Source: DASRIA01 sp963768885 (GTDB lineage Bacteria; Actinomycetota; Thermoleophilia; Solirubrobacterales; JBBDJG01). Taken from it: 64,000 nt of DNA. The stretch is taken from assembly GCA_963768885.1 (NCBI GenBank), contig CAVYJN010000007.1:620001-684000 (forward strand), read 5' to 3'. Shown here one piece after another: positions 1-8,587 of this stretch. The translations under genes were made by a program, and so were the position numbers. How positions within the stretch are numbered: position 1 is the first letter of the stretch; each line of letters begins with the position of its first letter. The notes under the pieces are model-generated. The model searched no databases. It had not been told where the DNA came from and saw only the letters and a program-made list of their open reading frames with translations.

Positions 1-9
1 GGGTCGTTG

Positions 10-483
10 ATGGGAAAGGTCGCCGACAAGCTGGCCGCGCTGGAGCTGGAGCTTCCGGCGCCGCCGGGGGCGCCCCCCGGCGTGGTGCTGCCGTTCAAGT
101 GGGTGCGGGTCAGCGGGCCGTATGCATACGCGTCGGGCCACGGCCCGCTGGACGGGACCGACGTGCTGGTGCGCGGGAAGGTCGGCGCCGACGTCTCTCC
201 CGAGCGGGGCTACGAGGCCGCGCGGCTCACGGCGCTGTCGATGCTCGCCTCGCTGGAGCGCGAGCTCGGCGACCTCGACCGCGTCACGGGCTGGGTGAAG
301 CTGCTCGGCCTGGTCAACTGCGCGCCCGGGTTCAGCGCGACGCCGGGGGTGATCAACGGCTTCACCGACCTCGTGATCGAGCTTTGGGGAGACGCCGGGC
401 GGCATGCGCGCTCGGCGATCGGGGCGGCCGAGCTGCCGTTCGAGATGTCAGTGGAGGTAGAGGCAATCGTGGAGGTGTCATGA
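10..483 (+). CDS. RidA/YjgF-family protein
   Basis: A 157-residue Rid-family protein. Members are small trimers that hydrolyse reactive enamine/imine intermediates, or act in catabolic pathways as related deaminases. The compact fold pattern is visible: an N-terminal strand region ending in a SGHGPL-like stretch, a central helix with many Leu and Arg, and the C-terminal pattern RSAIGAAELPF followed by a strand of alternating Val and Glu. ATG at 10 is preferred over the TTG just before it. The stop overlaps the next start by four bases (ATGA), so it is probably co-translated with the MaoC gene. The exact substrate cannot be read from the sequence. Confidence 0.85.
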   Translation: MGKVADKLAALELELPAPPGAPPGVVLPFKWVRVSGPYAYASGHGPLDGTDVLVRGKVGADVSPERGYEAARLTALSMLASLERELGDLDRVTGWVKLLGLVNCAPGFSATPGVINGFTDLVIELWGDAGRHARSAIGAAELPFEMSVEVEAIVEVS

Positions 484-971
484 CGCAGATCGATGAGGCG
501 AGCGCCGCAGGCGCGAAGGCCGCGCCCGACCTGTTCGCGCGCTACATGGACGACATCGAGGTGGGCGACTCGTTCACCACCAAGGGAAGGACGATCACCG
601 AGGCCGACCTCGTGAACTTCGCCGCGTTGACGTGGGACACGTACCCGCTGCACGTCGACGCGGAGTGGGCGTCGAAGTCGATCTTCGGCGAGCGGATCGC
701 GCACGGGATGCTCGTGCTCTCCTACGCGGCCGGCCTGGTCCCGATGCAACCGGGCCCGATCGTCGCGTTCTACGGCATGGAGAAGGTGCGCTTCTTCGCA
801 CCGACCAAGATCGGCGACACGATCCGCGTGCACGTCGAGCTGAAGGAGAAGGAGGAGCGCGACGAGACGATGGGCATCGCGACGTTCCACCAGCAGGTCC
901 TGAACCAGCGCGACGAGACCGTGTGCAAGTCGATCACGAAAGTCCTGCTGAAGCGCAGGGCGGACGCGTAG
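480..971 (+). CDS. MaoC-like (R)-specific enoyl-CoA hydratase/dehydratase
   Basis: A 163-residue single hot-dog protein of the MaoC dehydratase family, which hydrates enoyl-CoA or related thioesters. The family signature is present: a T-W-D-x-x-P-L-H-x-D stretch near residue 50 supplies the catalytic Asp/His, followed by GERIAHGML. The N-terminal helix-strand region (YMDDIEVGDSF) is typical of the family. The start overlaps the stop of the upstream Rid gene by ATGA, and the next gene follows three bases after the stop, so 10-1874 is probably one transcript. The natural substrate is unknown. Confidence 0.88.
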   Translation: MTQIDEASAAGAKAAPDLFARYMDDIEVGDSFTTKGRTITEADLVNFAALTWDTYPLHVDAEWASKSIFGERIAHGMLVLSYAAGLVPMQPGPIVAFYGMEKVRFFAPTKIGDTIRVHVELKEKEERDETMGIATFHQQVLNQRDETVCKSITKVLLKRRADA

Positions 972-974
972 GCG

Positions 975-1874
975 ATGGCGCTCGCCGAGCCCAGCCGGCT
1001 CACGAGCCCGCTGCCCGGCGGCCGGCAGGGCGCGAGCGTCGTGCTGCACCCGATGGTCTGCGCGTACATGGACTCGCCGCCGGAGTTCATGGCGATGACG
1101 GGCGGCAAGCTGAAGGCGGTGCGGCAGGCGCTCTTCTCGCGCAAGGACCAGGTCAAGCTGCCGATCGTCGCGTTCCTCGTCGAGCACCCCGGCGTCGGCC
1201 CGATCATCATCGACACGGGGTTCCATCCGTCGGTCGCGACGGACCCGAAGCAGAATCTCGGCCGGCTTTATGCGGCGATCTACAACATCGACATGCGGCC
1301 CGAGCAGGCGATCTCGGCGCAGCTGCGCGAGCAGAAGGGCATCGAGCCGGCCGACGTGCGCGTCGCGGTCATGACCCACCTGCACATGGACCACGCGTCG
1401 GCGATCTCGGAGTTCACGTCCGCGACGTTCGTGCTCGGCTCGGGCGAGTGGCACTCGTTCCACGCCGCGCGCCCGCGGCTGCGGGGGTACGTGCGCCATC
1501 ACGTCGACCACGCGGTCGAGTACAAGGAGGTGCCCTACGACAGCGCCACGATCGACTCCTACTCGACCTTCGGCCGCGCGTTCGACCTGTTCGGCGACGG
1601 GTCGGTCCGGCTCGTGCACACTCCGGGCCACACCCACGGCCACCAGTCCGTGATCCTGCGCCTGCGCGACCGCGAGGCGCTCGTGACCGGCGACGCCGTC
1701 TACTTCCTGCGCACGATCGACGACGAGCGCCGCGGGTGGGTGATGGCCGACGAGCACAAGTGGCACCGCTCGATCGGCGAGATCCGCCTCTACCGGCGCG
1801 AGAACCCGGACGCGCTGATCATCCCGGGGCACGACCCCGAGGCGTGGGCCGGGCTCGCGCCGCGCTACGAGTAG
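975..1874 (+). CDS. Metallo-beta-lactamase-fold hydrolase (AHL-lactonase-like)
   Basis: A 299-residue metallo-hydrolase. The di-zinc signature H-x-H-x-D-H is visible at residues 135-140 (THLHMDH). It is followed by the later ligands in VHTPGHTHGH and LVTGDAVYF, and by a C-terminal IPGHD. This layout matches the N-acyl-homoserine-lactonase/MBL-fold hydrolase branch, but the branch contains many other esterases and lactonases, so quorum quenching is only a possibility. It is the third gene of a tight plus-strand set and ends three bases before the convergent TetR gene. Confidence 0.85.
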   Translation: MALAEPSRLTSPLPGGRQGASVVLHPMVCAYMDSPPEFMAMTGGKLKAVRQALFSRKDQVKLPIVAFLVEHPGVGPIIIDTGFHPSVATDPKQNLGRLYAAIYNIDMRPEQAISAQLREQKGIEPADVRVAVMTHLHMDHASAISEFTSATFVLGSGEWHSFHAARPRLRGYVRHHVDHAVEYKEVPYDSATIDSYSTFGRAFDLFGDGSVRLVHTPGHTHGHQSVILRLRDREALVTGDAVYFLRTIDDERRGWVMADEHKWHRSIGEIRLYRRENPDALIIPGHDPEAWAGLAPRYE

Positions 1875-1877
1875 CGG

Positions 1878-2474
1878 CTACGCGGTACGCAGGCCGCGCA
1901 GGATGCGGTCGAGGCTGTCGCCGACCTCCCGGCGGGCCGTGGCCGGGTCCTCGGCCCGCGCGATCAGCAGGCCGCCCTCGGCCATCGCGCCGAGCAGCAT
2001 GTGGGCGAGCGGCTCGAGCGGCTGTCGCTCGATCAGGCCCGCGTCCATCACGTTCTGGAGGCCGGCACGCACCAGCGCCAGCCCGTAGCGGGCCTCGATC
2101 TCCCGCCACGCGGCAAGCCCGAGCACCGAGGGCGCGTCCGTGAGGATCACGCGCTGGACGGCGGGGTCCAGGCAGCCGTCGAGGAACGCCCCCACCGCGA
2201 CCCGCTGCTGCTCCCACACGTCGGGCTCGGTGAGGGCGGCGCTCGCGACGCGCTCGAGGATCTCCTGCTCCACGCGCTCGACCACGGCGGTGAAGAGGTC
2301 CTGCTTGTCCTTGAAGTGGTGGTAGAGCGCGCCACGCGTGACGCCGGCCGCCTGCACGATCTCCTCGGTCGACACCGCGGCGAACCCGCGCTCGCCGAAC
2401 AGCGAGCGCGCGGCGTCGAGCAACGCGTTGCGCGTCGCCTCCGACTGCTCGGCCTTCCGGTTCTTGACATTCAT
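1878..2474 (-). CDS. TetR/AcrR-family transcriptional repressor
   Basis: A 198-residue TetR-type regulator. Residues about 14-60 form the helix-turn-helix DNA-binding domain, with the family pattern LLDAARSLFGERGF, then EEIVQAAGVTRGALYHHFKDKQDLF. The C-terminal two-thirds is the variable ligand-binding and dimerisation domain. The gene is divergent from a thioesterase/hydrolase pair, and the 31 bases between the two starts hold inverted repeats, so it most likely controls both itself and that pair. The ligand is unknown. Confidence 0.9.
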   Translation of the reverse strand: MNVKNRKAEQSEATRNALLDAARSLFGERGFAAVSTEEIVQAAGVTRGALYHHFKDKQDLFTAVVERVEQEILERVASAALTEPDVWEQQRVAVGAFLDGCLDPAVQRVILTDAPSVLGLAAWREIEARYGLALVRAGLQNVMDAGLIERQPLEPLAHMLLGAMAEGGLLIARAEDPATARREVGDSLDRILRGLRTA

Positions 2475-2507
2475 ACTGTATGTATGTTAGATACAGGCTG
2501 CATGTAT
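2464..2507 (+). promoter_or_regulatory. Divergent promoter with inverted-repeat operator (TetR site)
   Basis: A TTGACA at 2464-2469 and TTAGAT at 2487-2492, 17 bases apart, make a good sigma-70 promoter for the thioesterase gene. Two inverted repeats overlap it: CATAC/GTATG at 2472-2476 and 2482-2486, and ATACA/TGTAT at 2491-2495 and 2503-2507. The -35 lies inside the TetR gene start. Repressor binding here would block both directions. That the TetR protein binds these repeats is inferred from position. Confidence 0.6.
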
Positions 2508-2964
2508 GGCAACCCCGGCCAGCGTAGCGAGCAGAATGGACGCGACAGTGCCTGAGGCCGCGACCGTCACCGACGTGCTGAGCGCCTACGTCCAGCACTC
2601 CCCCTTCTGCGCCCACCTGGGGATGAAGGCCGACGCGATCGAGCCCGGGCGCGTGCGCCTCTCGATGCCTTTCGCGGAGAGCCTCGTGACGGTCGGCGAC
2701 GTCGTGCACGGCGGTGCGATCAGCGCGCTTGCCGACACCGCCGCGACGCTCGCCGCCTGGTCGGGGCTCGAGTCGATCGAGAACGCGCGCGGGACGACCG
2801 TGAGCCTCAGCATCTCGTTCATCGCGGCCGCGCGCGCCGCGGACCTGTTCGCCGAGGCAAGGGTCCTACGGCGCGGGCGCAGCATCTGCTTCTGCGAGGT
2901 CGACGTCTCCGACGGCGCCGGCACGACGGTCGCGAAGGGCCTCGTCACCTACAAACTCAACTGA
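2506..2964 (+). CDS. PaaI-family acyl-CoA thioesterase (hot-dog fold)
   Basis: A 152-residue hot-dog thioesterase of the PaaI/YbgC-like group, which hydrolyses acyl- or aryl-CoA thioesters. The signature V-x-H-G-G-x-x-x-x-L-A-D-T-A is visible (VVHGGAISALADTAAT), as is the core strand pattern ending in GLVTYKLN. ATG at 2506 lies close to the -10 of the divergent promoter. ATG at 2536 is an alternative that would give 142 residues, and the family homology starts after it. A hydrolase gene follows after 12 bases, probably in the same transcript. Confidence 0.85.
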   Translation: MATPASVASRMDATVPEAATVTDVLSAYVQHSPFCAHLGMKADAIEPGRVRLSMPFAESLVTVGDVVHGGAISALADTAATLAAWSGLESIENARGTTVSLSISFIAAARAADLFAEARVLRRGRSICFCEVDVSDGAGTTVAKGLVTYKLN

Positions 2965-2976
2965 AGGAGCAAACCG

Positions 2977-3855
2977 ATGGCGATCTCCGAATCACTTGGA
3001 CAGAAGAAAGAGGCGCAGCTCCCCCAGGGCACGATCGAGTACCGCGAGCGCGGCACCGGCGAGCCCATCGTGTTCGTGCACGGCGCGCTCGTCAACGCCG
3101 ACCTGTGGCGAAAGGTGGTGCCCGAGCTCGCGAAGGACTACCGCTGCATCGCCCCGGACCTGCCGCTCGGCTCGCACCGCCGGCCGCTCCCGCCCGACGC
3201 CGACCTCACCCCACCCGCCGCGGCGAAGCTGATCGCGGACTTCATCGCCTCCCTCGGCCTCGACAACGTGACGCTCGTCGGCAACGACACCGGCGGCGCG
3301 CTCTGCCAGCTCGTCGTGACGCGCCACCCCGAGCGGATCGGCCGGCTCGTGCTGACGAACTGCGACGCCTACGACAAGTTCCCGCCGAGCTTCTTCAAGT
3401 ACCTGTTCCTGGGCGCGCACATCCCCGGATTCGTGGCGGCGCTGTTCCAGCCGATGCGGATCGCCGCGCTGCGAGACACGCCGATCGCATACGGATGGCT
3501 CTCGAAGCGCGGGATCCCCGCGGAGATCACCGACGGCTGGGTGCGGCCCGGCCTCGAGGACGCCGGCGTGCGGCGCGACACAACCAAGCTGCTGAAGGGC
3601 GTGAACCCGCGTTACACGCAGGAGGCCGCGCAGCACTTCAAGGAGTTCGACAAGCCGGTCCTCGTCGCCTGGGGCACGGAGAAGGACTTCTTCCCGACCG
3701 AGTACGGAGCGCGGCTCGCGCGCGACTTCCCGAACGGGCGGCTCGAGCGGATCGCGGACAGCTACACGTTCGTCGCCGAGGACCAGCCGGAGCGCCTCGC
3801 GGAGTTGATCTCGGAGTTCGCGCGGGAGCCGGTCGGGTCGGCCGCGGTCACCTGA
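2977..3855 (+). CDS. Alpha/beta hydrolase, haloalkane-dehalogenase-like, lacking the usual catalytic His
   Basis: A 292-residue alpha/beta-hydrolase-fold protein. The oxyanion region (FVHGALVNADLW) and a nucleophile elbow G-N-D104-T-G-G are present, so the nucleophile position is Asp as in haloalkane dehalogenases and epoxide hydrolases. The C-terminal motif that normally reads G-H-F-x-x-E-D-x-P instead reads SYTFVAEDQP, placing Thr264 where the catalytic His is expected. It may act by another mechanism or not as a dehalogenase. A good ribosome site (AAGGAG) precedes the ATG. It follows the thioesterase gene, probably under the TetR regulator. Confidence 0.8.
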   Translation: MAISESLGQKKEAQLPQGTIEYRERGTGEPIVFVHGALVNADLWRKVVPELAKDYRCIAPDLPLGSHRRPLPPDADLTPPAAAKLIADFIASLGLDNVTLVGNDTGGALCQLVVTRHPERIGRLVLTNCDAYDKFPPSFFKYLFLGAHIPGFVAALFQPMRIAALRDTPIAYGWLSKRGIPAEITDGWVRPGLEDAGVRRDTTKLLKGVNPRYTQEAAQHFKEFDKPVLVAWGTEKDFFPTEYGARLARDFPNGRLERIADSYTFVAEDQPERLAELISEFAREPVGSAAVT

Positions 3856-4024
3856 CCGCGGTCTGGCGCTTCGGCGGCATCAGCGCGCCGATCAGCCAGA
3901 AGACCGGCACGAAGATCCCGATCAGGAACATGACCCAGTGGCCCTTCCGGATGCTCGTGATGCCGAGCGTCACGAGGAACACCAGCCAGAGGACCGCGAG
4001 CACGACGATCAGCCAGGTATCCAT
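3848..4024 (-). CDS. Small two-helix membrane protein
   Basis: A 58-residue open reading frame on the minus strand. After MDTW there is a hydrophobic helix at about residues 4-24, a short charged turn (SIRKGH), a second hydrophobic helix at about 30-49, and a basic tail (PPKRQ). This is the usual look of a small inner-membrane protein with both ends inside the cell. It overlaps the 3' end of the convergent hydrolase by eight bases. It resembles PLDc_N-like or superinfection-type two-helix proteins only in general form, so no function is assigned. Confidence 0.6.
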   Translation of the reverse strand: MDTWLIVVLAVLWLVFLVTLGITSIRKGHWVMFLIGIFVPVFWLIGALMPPKRQTAVR

Positions 4025-4063
4025 GGTGGGAGCCTGCCAGCGCGCCCGGAGAAGCGCAATGAC

Positions 4064-4093
4064 GCGGGCACGCCGAACGCGCAGGGTGCCCGC
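4064..4093. terminator. GC-rich hairpin between two minus-strand genes
   Basis: An eight-base inverted repeat GCGGGCAC (4064-4071) and GTGCCCGC (4086-4093) lies between the SDR gene and the small membrane-protein gene. There is no T-run, so it may be a weak terminator or only an intergenic fold. Confidence 0.35.
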
Positions 4094-4116
4094 ACCCCTG
4101 CCGCCCGCGCGGCGCG

Positions 4117-4914
4117 TCAGCGCTTGTCGCGCTGCCCGTCGGCGATCTCGTCCGCCAGCTCGACCGATCCGAGCCGGCGGTTGATGCCCGCCACGAGCCG
4201 CGGCGCGAGGCCGAAGATGCGCGCTCCCGACGTGAGCGAGAACGGCGCCACGTCGATCTCCGGGCGGTTGGTCTCGATGCCCCGGATCACGGCGCGGGCC
4301 ACGTCGTCGGGCGTGCGCGTGCCGACGCCACGGCGCAGCTCCACGCGGCTGTCCGCGAACATCCCGGCGTCGCGGATGAAGCCCGGGAACACCGTCGTGA
4401 CGCCCACGCCCGTCCCCCGCAGCTCGTCGTTGAGCGCGAAGCCGAAGCCGCGCAGCCCGAACTTGGTCGCGTTGTAGACGGAGGCGCCCGCGCTCGCCAT
4501 CTTGCCCGACAGGGACGAGATGAACACGAGGTGGCCCGAGCCCCGCTCCCTCATCCCGGGGATCAGCGCGCGGGCGGTGTGCATCGGGGCGCGGAGGTTG
4601 ACGTCGATGGCGCGGTCGATCTCCTCGTCGCTGAAGCTCTCGAGCCGGCCCGAGGCCGGCAGCGCGGCATTCGCGACCAGCACGTCGATGCGCCGCCCGA
4701 ACACGAGCGCGGCCACCTCGGCGGCGTCGGTGAGGTCGGCGACGAGCGGCTCGACGCGCGCGAGGTCGCGGGCAAGCTCGTCGAGCACCTCGCGCTTGCG
4801 CCCGCTTGCGATCACGGTCGCGCCGCGGGCGTGCAATGCGCGCACGATCGCCTGTCCGATGCCTCCGGTCGCGCCCGTCACGAGCGCGGTGCTGCCCTGC
4901 AGTTGAACCGCCAT
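4117..4914 (-). CDS. Short-chain dehydrogenase/reductase (SDR)
   Basis: A 265-residue classical SDR. The NAD(P)-binding motif TGATGGIG is at residues 13-20, the NAA motif at about 82-84, the active-site Ser region (FISSLSG) near 133, and the catalytic Y147-x-x-x-K151 pair (YNATK). A Ser-Gly-Arg-Lys after the second strand suggests NADP preference. The C-terminal region after PGFI is variable and does not reveal the substrate. It starts two bases from the stop of the upstream alpha/beta hydrolase gene on the same strand, so the two are probably co-transcribed. Confidence 0.88.
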   Translation of the reverse strand: MAVQLQGSTALVTGATGGIGQAIVRALHARGATVIASGRKREVLDELARDLARVEPLVADLTDAAEVAALVFGRRIDVLVANAALPASGRLESFSDEEIDRAIDVNLRAPMHTARALIPGMRERGSGHLVFISSLSGKMASAGASVYNATKFGLRGFGFALNDELRGTGVGVTTVFPGFIRDAGMFADSRVELRRGVGTRTPDDVARAVIRGIETNRPEIDVAPFSLTSGARIFGLAPRLVAGINRRLGSVELADEIADGQRDKR

Positions 4915-4916
4915 CG

Positions 4917-5848
4917 CTACCCCCTCAGATCGGCGAAGAAGTAGACCAGACTCTGGTTCAGGACGTCAGCGCGCTCCCACTGCAGGAAGTGCCCTGCGCC
5001 GGCGACCACGAAGGGGCCGATCCGCTCGGTGAACGCGACCTCGCAGCGCTCGGGGAAGTCCCGCTGCAGGACGTGGTCCTCGGGTCCGTACAGCACGAGA
5101 GTCGGGACCGGGCTGGTCTCGAACAGGCGCGGCGGGTCGCTCACCTTCCGGGTGCCGAGCGCGGTCTCGTAGATCCCGAAGCTCGCGCGCAGCTTCGCGG
5201 CGTCCGCGAACGGCTCGGTCATGAAGTCGACGTCCTCCTGCGTGAACGTGCCGGGAGCAGCCCAGAACCGCGGGCCGTAGAACTGGGCGATGTAGCGGCG
5301 GCGCTTGTCGGGGGTGTCGAGCTCGGCTGCGAGCCCGTCCGCGTCGCGTCCCTGCCGGCGGAAGTAGTCGGACGCCATCCGCACCTCGCGGGGGACCTCC
5401 GGCGGAATCCCGACTTGCTCGTACAGCTCGGGCAGCACGGGAGGCGGGGTGTTGAACAGGCACTGGCGCACCACGAAGCCGGGAAAGCGCAGAGCGAGGT
5501 CCTGGACCACGACGCCGCCTACGTCCCCACCGGCCGCGACGCAGCGGTCATGTCCGAGCACCTCGGCGACCAGCGCGTGCACGTCGCGTGCGAACGACGC
5601 CGGATCGTAGAACCCGTCGGGCGCGAGACCGGATTCGCCGAACCCGCGCAGGTCGGGAGCGATCACCTCGAACCCGGCCCGCGCGAGGGGCTCGATGTTC
5701 CGCCACCAGATGCGCTTGGTCTCGGGCCAGCCGTGCAGCAGCAGCAGCGGAAGCCGCCCGTGCCCTCCCGCACGTAGGCGATCTCCACGCCGTCGCGGAC
5801 CGTCGCCCGCGCGACGGCGAAGTCACGCTTGCCGTTAGCGTCTCCCAC
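4917..5848 (-). CDS. Alpha/beta hydrolase, epoxide-hydrolase/dehalogenase-like (frameshifted)
   Basis: An alpha/beta hydrolase of about 310 residues once the frame is repaired. The first 32 residues run from a GTG at 5848 to about 5757. The rest (LLLLHGWPETK onward) lies in another frame and runs to 4917. The frame change sits in the GC-rich stretch before the HGWP oxyanion motif and is best explained by one missing base. The nucleophile elbow G-G-D-V-G-G carries Asp, and the catalytic His is present in GAGHFLQWE, as in epoxide hydrolases and haloacetate dehalogenases. It is co-directional with the SDR gene downstream. It is either a sequence error or a true pseudogene. Confidence 0.75.
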
Positions 5849-5863
5849 GATCCCGCATCCTAT

Positions 5864-5871
5864 GGAGGTGA
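5864..5871 (+). promoter_or_regulatory. Strong ribosome-binding site that decides a TTG start
   Basis: GGAGGTGA is an almost perfect Shine-Dalgarno. It lies five bases before a TTG at 5877. An in-frame ATG at 5862 overlaps this site and would not have a site of its own, so the TTG is the likelier start of the following gene. Confidence 0.65.
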
Positions 5872-5876
5872 CCCCC

Positions 5877-6323
5877 TTGGACTTCGAGCCGATTCGCGCA
5901 GGGATGGAGCAGGCGATCCCCTACAACCGTTATCTCGGCCTCGAGGTGACAGAGGTCGCCGACGGCCGCGGCGTCGTCAGGCTGCCGGAGCGCGATGATC
6001 TCCACAACCACGTCGGCTCACAGCACGCCGGTGCGTTGTTCTCGGCCGGCGAGGCGGCCTCGGGCGCCGCCTTCGTGGGCGCCTTCGCGGAGCACCTCGG
6101 CGGCATCACCCCGCTCGCGCGCTCCGCCGACATCGCCTACCTGAAGCTGGCGAAGGGGCCGATCACCGCGACCGGGACGCTGGGCGCGACCAAGGAGGAC
6201 CTGCTGGCGGCGCTCGACGCGGACGGCAAGGTGGAGTTCCCGGTCGACGTCGCGCTGGCCGATGCGGACGGCAACACGGTCGCGGAGATGCACGTGCAGT
6301 GGCACGTGCGGAGGAACGCCTAG
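5877..6323 (+). CDS. Hot-dog-fold thioesterase-like protein (DUF4442/YiiD-like)
   Basis: A 148-residue hot-dog protein if translated from the TTG at 5877, chosen because of the perfect ribosome site just upstream. It has a V-G-S-Q-H-A-G-A-L-F-S-A-G-E pattern, with His and Glu in the positions used by the DUF4442 and YiiD C-terminal thioesterase-like group, and a conserved final strand (EMHVQWHVRR). It probably acts on an acyl thioester. The end overlaps the convergent acyltransferase gene by four bases. Confidence 0.75.
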   Translation: MDFEPIRAGMEQAIPYNRYLGLEVTEVADGRGVVRLPERDDLHNHVGSQHAGALFSAGEAASGAAFVGAFAEHLGGITPLARSADIAYLKLAKGPITATGTLGATKEDLLAALDADGKVEFPVDVALADADGNTVAEMHVQWHVRRNA

Positions 6324-7075
6324 CCCGTGACGGGTGCGCCTTCGCGGCGCTCGCGGCGCAGGCGCGCCAGCACTCCACGGCGGCCCTGGTCCGACAGCGG
6401 CTCGTAGAGCGTGCGGATCCGGTCGAAGACCTGCTGGGCGACCTCCTGCGACTGCTCCTTGGTCGGGTGCTCGACCTGCGCGAAGGTGACCGGCTCGCCG
6501 AACTGGACCGTGATCTTGGGGATGATGCCGCGGCGCGCCTTGCGCACCTTCTCGGAGCCGTGGATCGCGACCGGCACGACCGGCGCCCCCGCCTCGAGCG
6601 CGAGCCTGCCGAGGCCGGGCTTCGGCTCGCCGAGCTTGCCGGTGCGCGAGCGCCCGCCCTCCGCGTACATCAGCACCATTCCGCCCCGGTCGAAGATCGT
6701 GTGGGCCGTGATGAACGCCTCCTGGTCGCGGTGGCCGCGCCGCACGGGGAACACCCCGCCGTGGTTGATGATGAAGTCGATCACGGGCGGCTTGAAGAGC
6801 TGCGACTTCGCCATGAAATGCACCTCGCGGCGCAGCAGCACGGCGACGAAGAAGTGGTCCCAGAAGCTGAAGTGGTTGGGCGCGATCAGGACCGGGCCGC
6901 GCTCGGGCACGTTCGCGACGTCGATCGCGCGGTAGCGGTACAGCAGCAGGATGATCGGCGTCAGCACGATCCGCACGACCCGGTACATGTAGTCGGGCCG
7001 GCCCCGGCGCACGCGCTCGTGGTACTTCGTGAAGTACTCGGCTGGGCGGGGGTCGAGATAGACCTGGGGCTTCAT
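6320..7075 (-). CDS. 1-acyl-sn-glycerol-3-phosphate acyltransferase-like (PlsC family)
   Basis: A 251-residue membrane-associated acyltransferase. The catalytic H68-x4-D73 motif (NHFSFWD) and the substrate-binding block around Glu139 (EGGRSRTG) are both present, with a hydrophobic segment at about 34-47 anchoring it. This family moves acyl groups onto lysophosphatidic acid or related lysolipids. It lies 36 bases after the glpK stop and is third in an operon read glycosyltransferase, glpK, acyltransferase, so glycerol phosphorylation and acylation may be coupled. The basic C-terminus is typical. Confidence 0.88.
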   Translation of the reverse strand: MKPQVYLDPRPAEYFTKYHERVRRGRPDYMYRVVRIVLTPIILLLYRYRAIDVANVPERGPVLIAPNHFSFWDHFFVAVLLRREVHFMAKSQLFKPPVIDFIINHGGVFPVRRGHRDQEAFITAHTIFDRGGMVLMYAEGGRSRTGKLGEPKPGLGRLALEAGAPVVPVAIHGSEKVRKARRGIIPKITVQFGEPVTFAQVEHPTKEQSQEVAQQVFDRIRTLYEPLSDQGRRGVLARLRRERREGAPVTG

Positions 7076-7111
7076 CGCGATGTCGTCTGCTACCCCGGCC
7101 CGAGAGGGCGG

Positions 7112-8587
7112 TTACACGGCCCATTCCCGCGAGCGCTCGAGGGCTCTGCGCCACTCGTGGAGCAGCGCCTGACGTTGGTCTGCACTCATACGCGGCTCGT
7201 ATCTGACGGCCTCCCGCCAGAGGTCTCGCACGTCCTCCACGGTCCACAGGCCCGTGCCGGCTCCCGCGAGATAGGCGGCGCCGAGCGCGGTGGTCTCGGA
7301 GATCTCGGGCACCACTACGGGGCAGCCGAGGACGTCGGCCTGGAACTGCATGAGCCAGCCGTTGACCACCGCGCCCCCGTCGGCCCGCAGCTCGGCGAGG
7401 CGCCGGCCCGAGGCGGCCTCCATCGCCTGCACCGCGTCGACGGTCTGGTAGGCGATCGCTTCCAGGGCCGCACGCGCGAGGTGCGCGCGCCCGGTCCCGC
7501 GGGTGAGGCCCACGATCGTGCCCCGCGCGTAGGGGTCCCAGTGGGGCGATCCGAGGCCCGTCAGCGCGGGCACGAAGTACACGCCGTCGTTCGACTCCAG
7601 CGAAGCCGCCAGCTCCTCGGTCTCGGCGGCGACGTCGATGATCCCGAGGCCGTCGCGCAGCCACTGGACGGCCGCGCCCGTCACGAAGACGCTCGCCTCC
7701 ACGGCGTAGTCGACGCGGCCGCCGATGCCCCAGGCGATCGTGTTCAGCAGGCCGTCCGCCACGGGCGGCGGGTGCGGCCCGGCGTTCTGGAGCACGAAGC
7801 TGCCCGTTCCGTACGTGTTCTTCCCGAGGCCCGGCTCGAGGCACGCCTGGCCGAAGAGCGCGGCCTGCTGGTCGCCCGCCATGCCGGCCAGCGGCACCTT
7901 CGCCCCGAGGAAGGCGTCGGGGTCCGTCTCGCCGAGCACCTGCGCGGAGGGCACGGCTTCGGGCAGCGCCGCGACGGGCACGCCGAGCGCGTCGCAAAGC
8001 TCCTCGCTCCAGCGCAGGGCGGCGATGTCGAACAGCATCGTGCGCGAGGCGTTCGAGTAGTCGGTGACCGTCCGCCCGGTCAGCTTGAAGGCGAGCCACG
8101 CGTCGATCGTGCCGAAGCGGACGCCGCCCGCCGCAGTGCGGGCGCGCAGCCCATCGACGTTCTCCATCAGCCATTCGATCTTCGTCCCCGAGAAGTAGGG
8201 GTCGATCACGAGGCCCGTGCGCTCGCGCACGAGCGGCTCGAGCCCCTGCGCGCGCAGCTCGTCGCAGCGCGGGGCGGTACGCCGGTCCTGCCACACGATC
8301 GCGTTGTGCAGAGGCGCACCGGTGGCCTCGTCCCAGACGACCACGGTCTCGCGCTGGTTCGTGATGCCGACGGCCGCGAGGCCGCTGGCCGCAATGCCGG
8401 CGGAGACGAGGGCCTCGTGCGCGACGACGCGGGTCACGTCCCAGATCTCCGCCGCGTCGTGCTCGACCCAGCCCGGCCGCGGGAAGTGCTGCCCGAACTC
8501 GCGGTAGGCGCGGCCGCGGACGCGGCCCTGCTCGTCGAACAGCAGGCAGGTCGTGCCCGTCGTGCCCTGGTCGATCGCGAGGATCAC
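7112..8587 (-). CDS. glpK: Glycerol kinase
   Basis: A 491-residue FGGY-family kinase that makes sn-glycerol 3-phosphate from glycerol and ATP in the cytoplasm. The N-terminal phosphate-1 motif DQGTTGTT is at residues 6-13. NQRET, the W-Q-D-R-R substrate loop, GDQQAALFGQ and the C-terminal DGGAVVNGWLMQ block are all present, and the length matches GlpK. GTG at 8587 is chosen because it gives VILAIDQGTT at the N-terminus and overlaps the upstream stop as GTGA. The next gene is an acyltransferase of the PlsC family. Confidence 0.95.
   Translation of the reverse strand: MILAIDQGTTGTTCLLFDEQGRVRGRAYREFGQHFPRPGWVEHDAAEIWDVTRVVAHEALVSAGIAASGLAAVGITNQRETVVVWDEATGAPLHNAIVWQDRRTAPRCDELRAQGLEPLVRERTGLVIDPYFSGTKIEWLMENVDGLRARTAAGGVRFGTIDAWLAFKLTGRTVTDYSNASRTMLFDIAALRWSEELCDALGVPVAALPEAVPSAQVLGETDPDAFLGAKVPLAGMAGDQQAALFGQACLEPGLGKNTYGTGSFVLQNAGPHPPPVADGLLNTIAWGIGGRVDYAVEASVFVTGAAVQWLRDGLGIIDVAAETEELAASLESNDGVYFVPALTGLGSPHWDPYARGTIVGLTRGTGRAHLARAALEAIAYQTVDAVQAMEAASGRRLAELRADGGAVVNGWLMQFQADVLGCPVVVPEISETTALGAAYLAGAGTGLWTVEDVRDLWREAVRYEPRMSADQRQALLHEWRRALERSREWAV

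Noticed and set aside
210..1832. A long minus-strand reading frame of 540 codons opposite the first three genes
   Set aside because: It is an antisense shadow caused by high GC. Its translation is Arg/Asp/Val-rich without any domain pattern, while the plus strand has three clear families.
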